Notes under the pieces: generated by a model
Told to the model about the DNA's origin: nothing
Databases searched by the model: none
What the model saw: only the letters and a program-made list of their open reading frames with translations
Shown: piece by piece, positions 25,872 through 34,620 of the stretch
Layout of the letters: every line of letters begins with the position of its first letter
How positions within the stretch are numbered: the first letter of the stretch is position 1
Translations under genes and position numbers: made by a program
NCBI RefSeq assembly: GCF_002917105.1
Contig: NZ_PQFZ01000001.1
Location: 372,001 to 436,000 of the forward strand
Direction of reading: 5' to 3'
Length of the DNA: 64,000 nucleotides
From: Allobosea psychrotolerans
Lineage (GTDB): Bacteria > Pseudomonadota > Alphaproteobacteria > Rhizobiales > Beijerinckiaceae

Positions 25872-26858
25872 ATGACGACTGCTCAGACGATCAAAGCCGA
25901 AATCGGGCTCTTGCTCTATCCCGATGTGCAATTGGCGGCCGTCCATGGGCTGACCGACCTGTTCCGCATCGCCAGCGACATCAGCGCGACGCAGGGCGAA
26001 CCGCAGGCGCCCGCGATCCGCGTCAGCCATTGGCAGCTGGCGGCAGGGGATGAGGCGGCAGTCGAATGCGTCTTCGACAGCCATCCAGGGCCGGCGCACA
26101 AGCTCGGCCATCTGATTGCTCCTCCGAGCCTGGTCATGCCGGCCAAGATGCAGCCCATGGCGGGTTTCGCGGCCTGGCTGACCAGGCGCCATGGCGAGGG
26201 GACGACGCTGTGCTCGGTCTGCGCCGGCGCCTTCGTGCTCGGCGAGACCGGACTGCTGGCGGGCCGCGAGGCGACGACGCATTGGGCTTTCGCAGAGGCG
26301 CTGGCGGCGCGCTTCCCGACGATCCGCGTCGACACCGACCGCATGGTGATCGACGAAGGCGACATCATCACCGCCGGCGGCATCCTGGCCTGGACCGATC
26401 TCGGCCTGACCCTGGTCGAGCGCCTGCTCGGGCCAAGCGTGATGCTGGAGACGGCGCGCTTCCTGCTGATCGATCCGCCGGGGCGGGCGCAGCAGCCCTA
26501 TGGCCGCTTCGTGCCACGCCTCGATCATGGCGACGCGGCGGTGCTGAAGGTGCAGCACTGGCTTCAGGCGACGGGCGCCAGGGACCATGCCGTACCGGCG
26601 CTGGCGGCGCGCGCCGGGCTGGAGGAGCGGACCTTCCTGCGCCGCTTCCGCAAGGCGACAGGCCTGCGCCCGACGGAATATGCCCAGCATATCAGGATCG
26701 CCAGGGCGCGCGAGGCGCTCGAACGGAGCCGCCGCCCGGTCGCGCAGATCGCCTGGGAGGTGGGCTATGGCGATGCCTCGGCCTTCCGCAAGCTGTTCCA
26801 GCGCGTCACCGGGCTCGCGCCGGCGGATTATCGCCGTCGCTTCGGCGTCGCTGCCTGA
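25872..26858 (+). CDS. GlxA-family AraC-type transcriptional regulator (DJ-1/PfpI domain)
   Basis: A 328-residue regulator. An N-terminal DJ-1/PfpI-like domain (about residues 8-190) begins [20 protein letters not shown] and carries the family Cys region [20 protein letters not shown] (about 113-132). The C-terminal AraC HTH (about 225-320) reads [40 protein letters not shown] and [20 protein letters not shown]. It is a DNA-binding regulator with a ligand or redox-sensing domain. It is divergent from the hydrolase and overlaps the 3' end of the convergent LysR gene by 31 bases. Confidence 0.9.
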   Translation: MTTAQTIKAEIGLLLYPDVQLAAVHGLTDLFRIASDISATQGEPQAPAIRVSHWQLAAGDEAAVECVFDSHPGPAHKLGHLIAPPSLVMPAKMQPMAGFAAWLTRRHGEGTTLCSVCAGAFVLGETGLLAGREATTHWAFAEALAARFPTIRVDTDRMVIDEGDIITAGGILAWTDLGLTLVERLLGPSVMLETARFLLIDPPGRAQQPYGRFVPRLDHGDAAVLKVQHWLQATGARDHAVPALAARAGLEERTFLRRFRKATGLRPTEYAQHIRIARAREALERSRRPVAQIAWEVGYGDASAFRKLFQRVTGLAPADYRRRFGVAA

Positions 26859-27796
26859 ATCGGGGGGATCAGGGTTGCCCCCGGCCAGGCCTCGGTTCCG
26901 CAGAGACCGGCCAGCAGGGCCTCGATTTCCGAGCCGAGCTGGCGCGCCAGCGGTTCGGCGAGCGTGCTCTGCCGCATGATCAGCGCCAGCGTCGCGAGGA
27001 TCGGCGGGTTGTCGATGGCGCGGCGGCTGAGCTCGCCGCGCGCGACCTCGGCCTGGACGGAGGCATGGGTCAGGATCGTATAGCCTTGCCCGACCCGGAC
27101 CATGGCCTTGGTCAGCGCGACGCTGTCGACCTCGGAGCGGATGGCGAGCCGGACCTCATGGCGCGCGGCCGCCTGTTCGAGCACACGGCGGTTGTTGTGC
27201 GGCAGGCTCGGCATGATCAAGGGCAGCCCGGCGATGTCCTTGATGCGGATCTCCGGCGTCTCGCCGATCCTGCGGGTGTCGCCGGGCGGGCCGACGAGCA
27301 CCATGCGCTCGCGCAGCAGCGGCACGATCCGGAAGCCGTCGACCGGCATCGCATTATAGACGAGGCCGACATCGATGCGCTTTTCCGCCAGCCATTCATG
27401 GATCAGGGAGCTGACGCCCTCGCGCAGATTGAGGACGATCTCGGGATAGGCCTGCGCCATATGCGCGGCCAAAGGCGGCCCGAGCAGCAGGCCCGCCGCC
27501 GGCGGCAGGCCGAGCGAGACCGAGCCGCGCAGGGCAGGGCGGTCCTGGCGGGCGTCGGTCTTGATCTGCGCCAGCAGGTGCTCGATCTCCTCGGCCCGTT
27601 GCAGCACGCTCGCGCCCAGCGCCGTCAGGCGAACGCCGCGACCATGGCGGACGAGGAGCGGCTGGCCGAGTTCGTCCTCGAGTTCGCGGATGCGCCGGCT
27701 GAGCGCGGGCTGTGCGATCCGCAATTCCTCGGCGGCGCGGCTGAAGCTGCCGGCGCGCGCGACACTGGCGAAGTATCCGAGCTTGCGGGAATCCAA
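26828..27796 (-). CDS. LysR-family regulator of the Bug/LigI operon
   Basis: A 322-residue LysR-type regulator. The HTH is standard: [20 protein letters not shown], then [20 protein letters not shown] (about residues 1-45). An effector domain (90-295) follows, with a [24 protein letters not shown] ending. I start it at TTG 27796 because a GGAGAGG ribosome site lies just upstream and the family homology begins there. An in-frame ATG at 27841 would add 15 residues but lies inside a palindrome. It is divergent from the Bug operon, so it probably activates that operon in response to its substrate. The 3' end overlaps the GlxA gene. Confidence 0.88.
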   Translation of the reverse strand: MDSRKLGYFASVARAGSFSRAAEELRIAQPALSRRIRELEDELGQPLLVRHGRGVRLTALGASVLQRAEEIEHLLAQIKTDARQDRPALRGSVSLGLPPAAGLLLGPPLAAHMAQAYPEIVLNLREGVSSLIHEWLAEKRIDVGLVYNAMPVDGFRIVPLLRERMVLVGPPGDTRRIGETPEIRIKDIAGLPLIMPSLPHNNRRVLEQAAARHEVRLAIRSEVDSVALTKAMVRVGQGYTILTHASVQAEVARGELSRRAIDNPPILATLALIMRQSTLAEPLARQLGSEIEALLAGLCGTEAWPGATLIPPIQAATPKRRR

Positions 27797-27837
27797 GCGC
27801 CCTCTCCGAATTGCCGCGGGAGCATAAGAGATCCAAG

Positions 27838-27856
27838 CCATGCCGTCACGGCATGG
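27838..27856. promoter_or_regulatory. palindrome, candidate LysR operator
   Basis: CCATGCCG-TCA-CGGCATGG is a perfect dyad with 8-base arms and a 3-base centre, located between the LysR start (27796) and the Bug gene start (27964). Its position in the divergent promoter and its symmetry fit a regulator site. It is not the textbook T-N11-A motif, so a different protein could bind. Confidence 0.5.
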
Positions 27857-27963
27857 TCGGCCATTCCAACATGGTTTTGGCGTCGCTGCGTCTCTCCTGC
27901 CAGAGTCGGTGCCTCGATCGGGCCGCCGGAAGAGCGGCAAGACCAAACCCAGGGGGAGGGCAG

Positions 27964-28935
27964 ATGATGCAGGCGAGATTTTGCGGCTGGCTCGTGATGG
28001 CCGCCCTATTGCTGGCCCAGGCGGCCACCGCGCAGACCTTTCCAAGCAAGCCGATCAGGCTCGTGGTGCCCTTCGCCGCGGGCGGCCCTGCCGACACGAT
28101 CGCACGGGCCGTCGCCGAGAGGATGCAGGCGATCGTCAAGCAGTCGGTCGTCATCGACAACCGCGCCGGGGCGGGCGGGGCCGTGGGCACCAAGGCAGTC
28201 GCGATGGCGGAGCCCGACGGCTACACGATCGGGATCAGCACGGCGGGCGCGCTCGCGATCAGCGTCAGCATGCAGGAGGCGATCGGCTACGACCCGCGCA
28301 AGGACCTGCGGGCGCTGACATTGGCGGCAAGCGTCCCGGAGCTGCTGGTCGTCGGCTCGAAGGTGCCGGTCACGACCCTGCCCGAATTGCTGGCCCTGGC
28401 GAAGGCCAAGCCCGGCACGTTGAATTTCGCCTCGTCCGGCGCCGGCAGCATGCCGCATCTGGCCGGTGAACTGCTCAAGCAATATGGCCAGGTCGACATG
28501 GCGCATGTGCCCTATCGCGGCGCAGCCCCGGCCGTGACCGATCTGATCGCCGGGCAGGTCGAATTGATGTTCATGGATATCGCGGTGCTGCTGCCGCATG
28601 TCCAGGCCGGCACGATCAAGGCGATCGCGATCGGCAGCGCCACGCGCTCGCCAAGCCTGCCCGATCTGCCGACAACGGCGGAGCTCGGCCTGCCCAAGGT
28701 CGTCGCGGACAACTGGTATGGCATCGTGGCGCCGCGCGCGACGCCGCAGCCGATCGTCGACAAGCTCCATGCCGCTTTGGTCGAGGCGCTGCGCTCGCCC
28801 GAGGTCAAGGACAAGCTTGCCTTGCAGGGCGCGATCGTCGTCGCCAACAGACCGGAGGAGTTCGCCGCCTATATCGTGACTGAGATCGACAAATGGGCGG
28901 CCGTCGTCAAGGCGGCGAACATCAAGACGAATTGA
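27964..28935 (+). CDS. Bug-family tripartite tricarboxylate transporter solute-binding protein
   Basis: A 323-residue periplasmic protein of the Bug (TctC) family. The signal peptide covers about residues 1-23. The family start FPSKPIRLVVPFAAGGPADT (about 26-45), NRAGAGGAVGTKAVAMAEPD, the ligand-proximal DMAHVPYRGAAPAVTDLIAG (about 179-198) and a SLPDLPTTAELGLP-type segment are all present. Bug proteins bind carboxylates (citrate, aromatic acids, dicarboxylates) and often occur without membrane partners, as here. The strong GGGGGAGGG site precedes ATG 27964. It is first in a catabolic operon with hydrolase, decarboxylase-like, SDR and lactonase genes, suggesting its ligand is the substrate of those enzymes. 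No TctA/TctB membrane genes appear in the window. Confidence 0.9.
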   Translation: MMQARFCGWLVMAALLLAQAATAQTFPSKPIRLVVPFAAGGPADTIARAVAERMQAIVKQSVVIDNRAGAGGAVGTKAVAMAEPDGYTIGISTAGALAISVSMQEAIGYDPRKDLRALTLAASVPELLVVGSKVPVTTLPELLALAKAKPGTLNFASSGAGSMPHLAGELLKQYGQVDMAHVPYRGAAPAVTDLIAGQVELMFMDIAVLLPHVQAGTIKAIAIGSATRSPSLPDLPTTAELGLPKVVADNWYGIVAPRATPQPIVDKLHAALVEALRSPEVKDKLALQGAIVVANRPEEFAAYIVTEIDKWAAVVKAANIKTN

Positions 28936-28942
28936 GGCACTT

Positions 28943-29770
28943 GTGCCCATGCCGCATGCATCGCTCGGCTCCTGCGAGCTTCGCTACGAGATCAGGGGAG
29001 AGGGGCCGGATCTTGTGCTGATCCACGAACTCGGCGGGGCGCTGGAGAGCTTCGACGGGTTGCTCCCCCTGCTGACCCCGCATTTCCGCGTGCTGCGCTA
29101 TGACCAGCGCGGCGCCGGCGGATCGAGCCGGAAGCCTGCGGCACTGTCGATCGAGGACCATGCGGCCGACCTCGCGCGGCTTGTCGCTGCGACCGGTTTC
29201 GGGCCACGCTGCCTGCTTGCCGGCGTCGCGGCCGGGGCTGCGATCGCGGTGGCTTACGCGGCGCGCGACGAGGCCGTCGTCGACGCGCTGGCCCTGTGCG
29301 CGCCGGCGCTTTCGGTTGCGCCGGAGCGCAAGGCCTATCTCGACCGGCGCGCCAGGCTCGCGCGCCGCGAGGGCATGGCGGCGATCGTCGAGGCGAGCCT
29401 GGCCCGCTCCTATCCGGAGGCATTGCGCACCGACGGGGCTGCGTTCGAAACTTATCGCGAGCGCTTCCTTGCCAATGATCCCGAGAGCTACGCGATGGCC
29501 AATGCCGCCCTGGCCGGGACGCGTGTGGCCGAATGCCTGCCCTTCCTGACGATGCCCTGCCTCGTCCTTGCCGGCCGGCACGACCTCTTGCGCCCGCCCG
29601 CCGAGGTCGAGGCGACGGCGCGCGCGATCCCGCATGCACTCTTCACGACGATCGAGAGCGGGCATCTGATGCCGGTGCAGGCTGCGCAGGCAATGGCTGC
29701 GCAGATCGTGCCATTCCTGACGCGGCATGCCGGCAGTCTCAAGTCCATCGCGGAGGGCGCCCATGCCTAA
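28943..29770 (+). CDS. alpha/beta hydrolase-fold protein with Ala at the nucleophile position
   Basis: A 275-residue alpha/beta-hydrolase fold protein similar to enol-lactonase types: GPDLVLIHELGGALESFDG and LRYDQRGAGGSS are conserved. The nucleophile elbow, normally GxSxG, reads GVAAG (residues 94-98), so the catalytic Ser is Ala96. The acid region (AGRHDLLRPP) and His (ESGHLMP) remain. It may therefore be a non-hydrolytic member, use another residue, or be a lyase-type enzyme. GTG 28943 is seven bases after the Bug stop, and ATG 28949 is an alternative. It lies in the operon with carboxymuconolactone decarboxylase-like and LigI-like genes, and overlaps the next gene by 8 bases. It is probably cytoplasmic. 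Confidence 0.85.
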   Translation: MPMPHASLGSCELRYEIRGEGPDLVLIHELGGALESFDGLLPLLTPHFRVLRYDQRGAGGSSRKPAALSIEDHAADLARLVAATGFGPRCLLAGVAAGAAIAVAYAARDEAVVDALALCAPALSVAPERKAYLDRRARLARREGMAAIVEASLARSYPEALRTDGAAFETYRERFLANDPESYAMANAALAGTRVAECLPFLTMPCLVLAGRHDLLRPPAEVEATARAIPHALFTTIESGHLMPVQAAQAMAAQIVPFLTRHAGSLKSIAEGAHA

Positions 29771-30347
29771 GGGGCTGCTGCTCGTCGCCATGGAGCCTCC
29801 CGCCGCATTCGAGGAGGAGTTCAACGACTGGTATGACAGCGAGCATTTTCCGCAGCGGCGCGGCCTGCCCGGCTTCGAGAGCGCCTCGCGCTGGGTCTGC
29901 CTGTCAGGCTGGCCGCGCTGGCTCGCGATCTACGATCTGAATTCCGTCGAGGCGCTCGCGACGCCGGAATATGCCGCCGTCTCGGGAGAAAATTCCACGC
30001 CCTGGAGCAAGCGCCTGCTGCCGCGCACCATCGGGCGGCGACGGGTCGTCGCCGAGCAGCTTCATCCCGGAGGCGCGCTGGCTCTGCCCGTGGGCGAGGT
30101 CGCGCGCCTTTGCGTGGCGCAATATCCCGGGGCCGGTGATGCGGCCGTCGCGGCGCTGCTTCAGAGCGCCGCCGGACTCGACGGCTTGTGCCAGCTGCGG
30201 CTGTTCCGCGACACGGCCGGCGCCCTGTGGCTGCTCGCCGCCTTCTCGCGTCCCGTCGGATCGGAGCACGTCGAGGCTGCGTTCGCCGTGGCGGGCGACT
30301 ACGGCGCAAAGCTGCTCAATCTTTATGCCCCTTATCGACGCGATTGA
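29763..30347 (+). CDS. EthD/dimeric alpha-beta barrel-like protein, function unknown
   Basis: A 194-residue protein of two similar halves. The N-terminus reads KGLLLVAMEPPAAFEEEFND, then WYDSEHFPQRRGLPGFESAS, a pattern (WY..EH.P.R...PGF..A.R) of ferredoxin-like dimeric barrel proteins of the EthD type. The second half (residues about 110-190, LCVAQYPGAGDAAVAALLQS) looks like a degenerate second barrel repeat. Such proteins often stabilise or isomerise unstable catabolic intermediates, but no activity can be assigned. ATG 29763 overlaps the hydrolase gene by 8 bases, implying coupling. It is likely to act with the operon's other enzymes. Confidence 0.75.
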   Translation: MPKGLLLVAMEPPAAFEEEFNDWYDSEHFPQRRGLPGFESASRWVCLSGWPRWLAIYDLNSVEALATPEYAAVSGENSTPWSKRLLPRTIGRRRVVAEQLHPGGALALPVGEVARLCVAQYPGAGDAAVAALLQSAAGLDGLCQLRLFRDTAGALWLLAAFSRPVGSEHVEAAFAVAGDYGAKLLNLYAPYRRD

Positions 30348-30356
30348 GGCGAGCGC

Positions 30357-30905
30357 ATGCGTATCAAGGATTTCACGCCAGACGAGATGAATGAGGCGCA
30401 GCGACGCGTCTCGCAGGAGGCGGCCTCGGGCAAGCGCGGGCGCGTTCCGGCGCCGCTGCGGGCCTGGCTGCACAGCCCCGAATTCGGCGCCCGGGCCCAG
30501 CGGCTTGGCGAATTCCTGCGCTACGACACCAGTCTCGGGCCGCTGCTCTCTGAGCTTGCCATCCTGGTGACGGCGCGGCGCTGGACCTCGCATTACGAAT
30601 GGTTCGTCCATAAGCGCGAGGGCTTGAAGGCGGGTCTCGATCCGGCGGTCGTGGCGGCGATCGCCAGGCGGGAGAAGCCGGACTTCGCGACGCGGGCGCA
30701 GCAGGCCGTCTATGACTATGCGATGGCGCTGCATGAGACACACGCTGTCCCAGCGGCTGTGCATGCGGCGGCGGTGCGCGAGCTCGGCGAGGCCGGCGTG
30801 GTCGAGCTCGTCGGCGTGCTCGGCTATTACACGCTGGTCTCGATGACGCTGAATGCCTTCGAGATCGGCCTGCCCGAGGGCGAAGCGACGGAGCTCGAAC
30901 CGTGA
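30357..30905 (+). CDS. carboxymuconolactone decarboxylase-family protein
   Basis: A 182-residue AhpD/CMD-fold protein. The family core is SELAILVTARRWTSHYEWFV followed by HKREGLKAGLDPAVVAAI (about residues 62-99). A second helical block has AVYDYAMALHETHAVPAAVH and LGEAGVVELVGVLGYYTLVS. Instead of the CxxC of AhpD peroxidase-type members, this protein has E...H residues, as in gamma-carboxymuconolactone decarboxylase-type enzymes. The reaction is thus more likely decarboxylation or isomerisation of a lactone than peroxide reduction. The stop overlaps the following SDR start (GTGA). It is the fourth gene of the operon. Confidence 0.82.
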   Translation: MRIKDFTPDEMNEAQRRVSQEAASGKRGRVPAPLRAWLHSPEFGARAQRLGEFLRYDTSLGPLLSELAILVTARRWTSHYEWFVHKREGLKAGLDPAVVAAIARREKPDFATRAQQAVYDYAMALHETHAVPAAVHAAAVRELGEAGVVELVGVLGYYTLVSMTLNAFEIGLPEGEATELEP

Positions 30906-31711
30906 CGGCGGGGGCGGGGCGTCTTGCCGGCAAGGTCGCGCTGATCACGGGTGCAGGCTGCGTCGGGCCGGGCTGGGGCAATGGCCGGGCGGCGGCGGTG
31001 CTGTTCGCAAGCGAGGGGGCGAAGGTCTTTGCGCTCGACCTCACGGCCGAGACCATGGCCGAGACGGTGACGCGCGCCGAGGAGGCTGGCGGCACGATCG
31101 CGACCCATCTCTGCGACGCGACCGACAGCGCGCAGGTCGAGAAGGCCGTGCAGGCCTGCCGCGAGACCTTTGGGACGATCGACATCCTCGTCAACAATGT
31201 CGGCGGCTCGGCGCCGGGCGGGGCGGTGGCGCTGTCGGAGGAGGGCTGGCGCCGCCAGCTCGACTTCAACCTGTCGAGCGTCTTCCTCGCCTGCAAGCAC
31301 GTCATCCCGGTAATGGAGGCGAATAGCGGCGGTGCGATCGTCAACACCGCCTCGACCTCTGGCCTGCGCTGGACCGGCGCGGCGCAAGTCGGCTACGCCG
31401 CGGCCAAGGCTGCGATCATCCAGTTCTCGCGGGTCACGGCCGTCGAATACGCACCCAGGCGCATCCGGGTGAACACGGTCGTGCCGGGCCAGATGCACAC
31501 GCCGATGGTCGAGGCGCGGCTGGCCGGCCAACGCGCCGATGGCGATGTCGCGGCGCTGCTCGCAGCCCGCGTCGCCCGCATTCCGCTCGGCTTCATGGGG
31601 GACGGGCGCGACACCGCCCATGCGGCGCTGTTCCTGGCTTCCGACGAGGCTCGTTTCATCACCGGAACCGAGATTGTCGTCGATGGCGGCATGACCGCGC
31701 GTTGCGATTGA
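30902..31711 (+). CDS. short-chain dehydrogenase/reductase
   Basis: A 269-residue classical SDR. The cofactor motif VALITGAGCVGPGWGNGRAA (about residues 12-31) is longer than the usual TGxxxGIG, with an insertion containing GWGNG. NNVGG (98-102), the catalytic Ser in NTASTSGL, and YAAAKAAI (YxxxK) are present, as is the late FITGTEIVVDGGMTAR. A GTG start overlaps the CMD gene by four bases. It probably oxidises an alcohol or reduces a keto intermediate in the same pathway, cytoplasmic. The unusual glycine insertion occurs in some SDRs of aromatic-acid operons, but I cannot assign a substrate. Confidence 0.88.
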   Translation: MTAGAGRLAGKVALITGAGCVGPGWGNGRAAAVLFASEGAKVFALDLTAETMAETVTRAEEAGGTIATHLCDATDSAQVEKAVQACRETFGTIDILVNNVGGSAPGGAVALSEEGWRRQLDFNLSSVFLACKHVIPVMEANSGGAIVNTASTSGLRWTGAAQVGYAAAKAAIIQFSRVTAVEYAPRRIRVNTVVPGQMHTPMVEARLAGQRADGDVAALLAARVARIPLGFMGDGRDTAHAALFLASDEARFITGTEIVVDGGMTARCD

Positions 31712-31721
31712 GGATTTAACG

Positions 31722-32597
31722 ATGACCCCGAAGCCCGACGGCCCGCCGCCGAACCCCAACCCGCGCAAGCCGGTGCTCGCGCTGCCGCCCGGCGCCTGCG
31801 ACGCGCATTGCCATATCTATGGCCCCTTCGACCGCTTTCCGCTGCCGCCCGAGCGCAGCTTCACCCCCAATGCGGCGCCCGAGACGGCGCTGCGGCGATT
31901 GCACGACCATCTCGGCATTGCGCGGGCCGTGATCGTCCAGAGCCAGGGGCATGGCCTCGATCATCGCCCGCTGCTCGCCGCACTGACTGAGGGCGCGGGG
32001 CGCTATCGCGGCGTCGCGCTGCTGAAGCCGGATTGCACGGAAGGCGAGATCGCGGCCCTCGACGCTGGCGGCATCTGCGGCGTCCGCTTCAACTTCCTGA
32101 CGCATCTCGGCGGTCAGCCCGACCTTGCGGCGATGCGGACGATCATCGCCAAGGTCGCGCCGTTCGGCTGGCATGTCGCGATCCATGTCGCCGGCCACGA
32201 CATCGTCACGCAGGAGGGCTTCCTCGGCTCCATCGCCGCGCCTGTCGTGGTCGACCACATGGCGCGGCCGCCCTTGGCGGAAGGGCCGGACGGCCCCAGC
32301 ATCGTGGCGCTGAAGCGCCTCATCGACACCGGCCGCGTCTGGCTCAAGCTCAGCGGCGCCGACCGGCTGTCGGTTGCCGGGCCGCCTTTTCACGACGCCT
32401 TGCCGATCGCGACGAGTCTCGCCCGGCACGCACCCGAGCGCATGCTCTGGGGCAGCGACTGGCCGCATGTGAACCTGCGTGGGCCGATGCCGGATGATGG
32501 CGATCTCGTCGACCTCCTGACGGAGATCGCGCCCGGCTCGCGCGAGCGCCAGTTGATGCTGGTCGACAATCCCCAGACGCTGTTCAACTTCGCCTGA
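31722..32597 (+). CDS. amidohydrolase-family lactonase (2-pyrone-4,6-dicarboxylate hydrolase LigI-like)
   Basis: A 291-residue TIM-barrel amidohydrolase. It begins after a proline-rich leader with CDAHCHIYGPFDRFPLPPER, the HxH metal-site strand and substrate loop of the PDC-hydrolase group. VIVQSQGHGLDHRPLLAAL, VVDHMARPPLAEGPDG and LWGSDWPHVN (catalytic Asp in GSDWPH) follow. LigI opens 2-pyrone-4,6-dicarboxylate in protocatechuate/gallate 4,5-cleavage. This relative may hydrolyse a similar lactone carboxylate. It starts 10 bases after the SDR stop. It closes the operon and is followed by a strong hairpin. Confidence 0.87.
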   Translation: MTPKPDGPPPNPNPRKPVLALPPGACDAHCHIYGPFDRFPLPPERSFTPNAAPETALRRLHDHLGIARAVIVQSQGHGLDHRPLLAALTEGAGRYRGVALLKPDCTEGEIAALDAGGICGVRFNFLTHLGGQPDLAAMRTIIAKVAPFGWHVAIHVAGHDIVTQEGFLGSIAAPVVVDHMARPPLAEGPDGPSIVALKRLIDTGRVWLKLSGADRLSVAGPPFHDALPIATSLARHAPERMLWGSDWPHVNLRGPMPDDGDLVDLLTEIAPGSRERQLMLVDNPQTLFNFA

Positions 32598-32618
32598 ACA
32601 GCGCGCGAGAGTCGGATG

Positions 32619-32655
32619 ATTTCAGGTGAGATCACTGTGTGATCCCACCTGAAAT
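32619..32655 (+). terminator. strong hairpin after the catabolic operon
   Basis: The arms ATTTCAGGTG (32619-32628) and CACCTGAAAT (32646-32655) are perfectly complementary. GATCAC/GTGATC pairs inside, with one mismatch and loop TGT. There is no T-tract. The hairpin lies 22 bases after the lactonase stop and before the next gene, which is on the opposite strand, so it could terminate or insulate both. Confidence 0.6.
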
Positions 32656-32681
32656 CTGAATCCGTCTCTCATCTAAGAGTT

Positions 32682-32732
32682 AGAGCAGGATCGGCGCGAA
32701 GAACCGGTTCCCACTTTTTCGCATCCTGCTCT
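32682..32732. repeat. AACCGGT-centred palindromic repeat, copy 1
   Basis: The outer arms AGAGCAGGAT (32682-32691) and ATCCTGCTCT (32723-32732) are perfect complements around GCGAAGAACCGGTTCCCACT. Sequences of this design recur at 36094-36142 and 52156-52203, all between genes. This is a dispersed, probably non-coding repeat family of the order. Confidence 0.7.
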
Positions 32733-32745
32733 AGGAGGGCCGCGT

Positions 32746-34620
32746 TCAGGCCAGCCCTTTGGCGATGAGCCTGGTCAGCCGATCGGAGAAAGCCTTGGCG
32801 TCGGCCGGCCGCTCGCCATCGAGGATGCGCGCCTCGTCAAGCAGCAGATGGGCGATGTCGCTGCGCAGCGGCTCGTCCTGCGATCCGGCGAGGCGGATGA
32901 TCAGCTCATGCTGCGGATTGACCTCGAGGACCGGCTTGTTGGCGCCGTCGAGGCGGCCGGCGGCGGAGAGCAGGCGCTCGAACTGCCGGTCGGGCCCCTT
33001 GTCGGTCGCGACGAGGCAAACCGCGCTGTCGGTCAGGCGGTCGGAGGCACGGACATCCTCGACCTCGGCCGCCAGCGTCTGCTTCATCGCGTCGAGCAGC
33101 GCCGCGACTTCGGTGCTGGTTTCGAGCTGCGGCTTCGCCTCGCCGTCGAGCAGCGGGATCAGGCCGAGATCGGCCGCGCCCTGCGTCACGGATTTGAACG
33201 GCTTGCCGTCATGATCGGGGGCGTTCGACACCCAGAAGCTGTCGACCGGGTCGCTCAGCAGCAGGACCTCGATGCCGCGGGCGCGGAAGCCCTCGAGCTG
33301 GGGCGAGGCGGCAATGCGCGCGGGATCGTCGCCGGCGATGTAGTAGATCGCCGTCTGGTTCTCCTTCAGCGCGGCGACATAGTCCTTGAGGCTGCGCCAG
33401 GTGTCGCCGGAGGCGGTCGTCTTGAAGCGTGACAGTCCGAGCAATTGCTCGCGCCGCTCGAAATCCTCATAGAGACCTTCCTTGATGACGGGGCCGAAAT
33501 TCTCCCAGATCTTGGTGAAAGCCTCGCCATCCTGCTCCGCGAGCTTGCCGAGATCGCCAAGGATTCGGTTGGTCACGCCTTTCTTGATCGCGCCGAGCAG
33601 CGGGCTGTCCTGGATCATCTCGCGCGAGACGTTGAGCGGCAGGTCGGCAGTGTCGACGAGGCCGCGCACGAAGCGCAGATAGCGCGGCAGGAGCTCGGCC
33701 TCATCAGTGATGAAGACGCGCTTCACATAGAGCTTCATCCGGCCCTTGCGGTCGGCGTCGAAGAGATCGAACGGCTTGCCGCCCGGCACGAAGGCGAGCG
33801 CGGTGTATTCGTGACGCCCCTCGGCGCGGAAATGGATCGTCGCGGCGGGCTCATCGTACTGGCCCGCCACGCTGCGGTAGAAGTCGGCATAGTCCTCGGG
33901 CTTGATCTCGCTTTTCGGCCGGGTCCAGAGCGCGGCTCCGTCGGCGAGTGCGGTCGCCTCGGCGCCAGGCTTCTCGACGAGGGAGATCGGCACCGGGACA
34001 TGGCCGGACTGCGCCTTGACGATGCGTTCCAGCGTCCAGCGCTCGGCATAGCTCTTGGCGTCGTCGAGCAGCGAGAGGGTAACGCGCGTACCGCGAACGG
34101 GGGCCTCCTCCAGCGCGGCTGGGGCGACAGAGAATTCGCCCTTGCCGTCGGAGGACCAGCGCCAGGCCTCCTCGCTGCCGGCGCGGCGGCTGACGACCTC
34201 GACCTGGCCCGCCACCATGAAGGCGGAATAGAAGCCGACGCCGAACTGGCCGATGAGCTGGGCGCCCTCCTTGCCCTGGGCCGCCTCGACGCGATCCATG
34301 AAGGCGCGGGTGCCGGAACGGGCGATCGTGCCGAGCGCCTCGATCATCTCGTCGCGGGTCATGCCGATGCCGTTATCGGCAATCGAGAGCGTGCCGGCCT
34401 CGGTATCGGCGGCAATGGTGATCGCGAGCCTGGGGTCGTCGCCGATCAACTCCGGCCTGGCGATCGCCTCGTAGCGCAGCTTCTCGCAGGCGTCGGCAGC
34501 GTTGGAGATCAGTTCGCGCAGGAAGACGTCCCGGTCCGAATAGACCGAGTGCACCATCATATGGAGCAGGCGCGAGACGTCGGCTTCGAAACTGCGGTTC
34601 TCGGTGGTCGTGGCGGTCAT
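32746..34620 (-). CDS. htpG: molecular chaperone HtpG (Hsp90)
   Basis: A 624-residue bacterial Hsp90. The N-terminal GHKL ATPase has MVHSVYSDRDVFLRELISNA followed by ADACEKLR (about residues 17-44), DNGIGMTRDEMIEALGTIAR and GQFGVGFYSAFMVA. The middle domain has VKRVFITDEAELLPRYLRFV and GLVDTADLPLNVSREM. A dimerisation domain occupies the last 110 residues. It is a cytosolic ATP-dependent chaperone for stress-labile proteins. The length is standard. It shares a 396-base bidirectional region with the iron transporter gene. I see no clear heat-shock promoter. Confidence 0.97.
   Translation of the reverse strand: MTATTTENRSFEADVSRLLHMMVHSVYSDRDVFLRELISNAADACEKLRYEAIARPELIGDDPRLAITIAADTEAGTLSIADNGIGMTRDEMIEALGTIARSGTRAFMDRVEAAQGKEGAQLIGQFGVGFYSAFMVAGQVEVVSRRAGSEEAWRWSSDGKGEFSVAPAALEEAPVRGTRVTLSLLDDAKSYAERWTLERIVKAQSGHVPVPISLVEKPGAEATALADGAALWTRPKSEIKPEDYADFYRSVAGQYDEPAATIHFRAEGRHEYTALAFVPGGKPFDLFDADRKGRMKLYVKRVFITDEAELLPRYLRFVRGLVDTADLPLNVSREMIQDSPLLGAIKKGVTNRILGDLGKLAEQDGEAFTKIWENFGPVIKEGLYEDFERREQLLGLSRFKTTASGDTWRSLKDYVAALKENQTAIYYIAGDDPARIAASPQLEGFRARGIEVLLLSDPVDSFWVSNAPDHDGKPFKSVTQGAADLGLIPLLDGEAKPQLETSTEVAALLDAMKQTLAAEVEDVRASDRLTDSAVCLVATDKGPDRQFERLLSAAGRLDGANKPVLEVNPQHELIIRLAGSQDEPLRSDIAHLLLDEARILDGERPADAKAFSDRLTRLIAKGLA

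Noticed and set aside
24921..26690. N-terminal extension of the minus-strand alpha/beta hydrolase to 589 residues
   Set aside because: The extra 312 residues read antisense to the GlxA gene, have no hydrolase pattern and would skip the good ribosome site before 25754.
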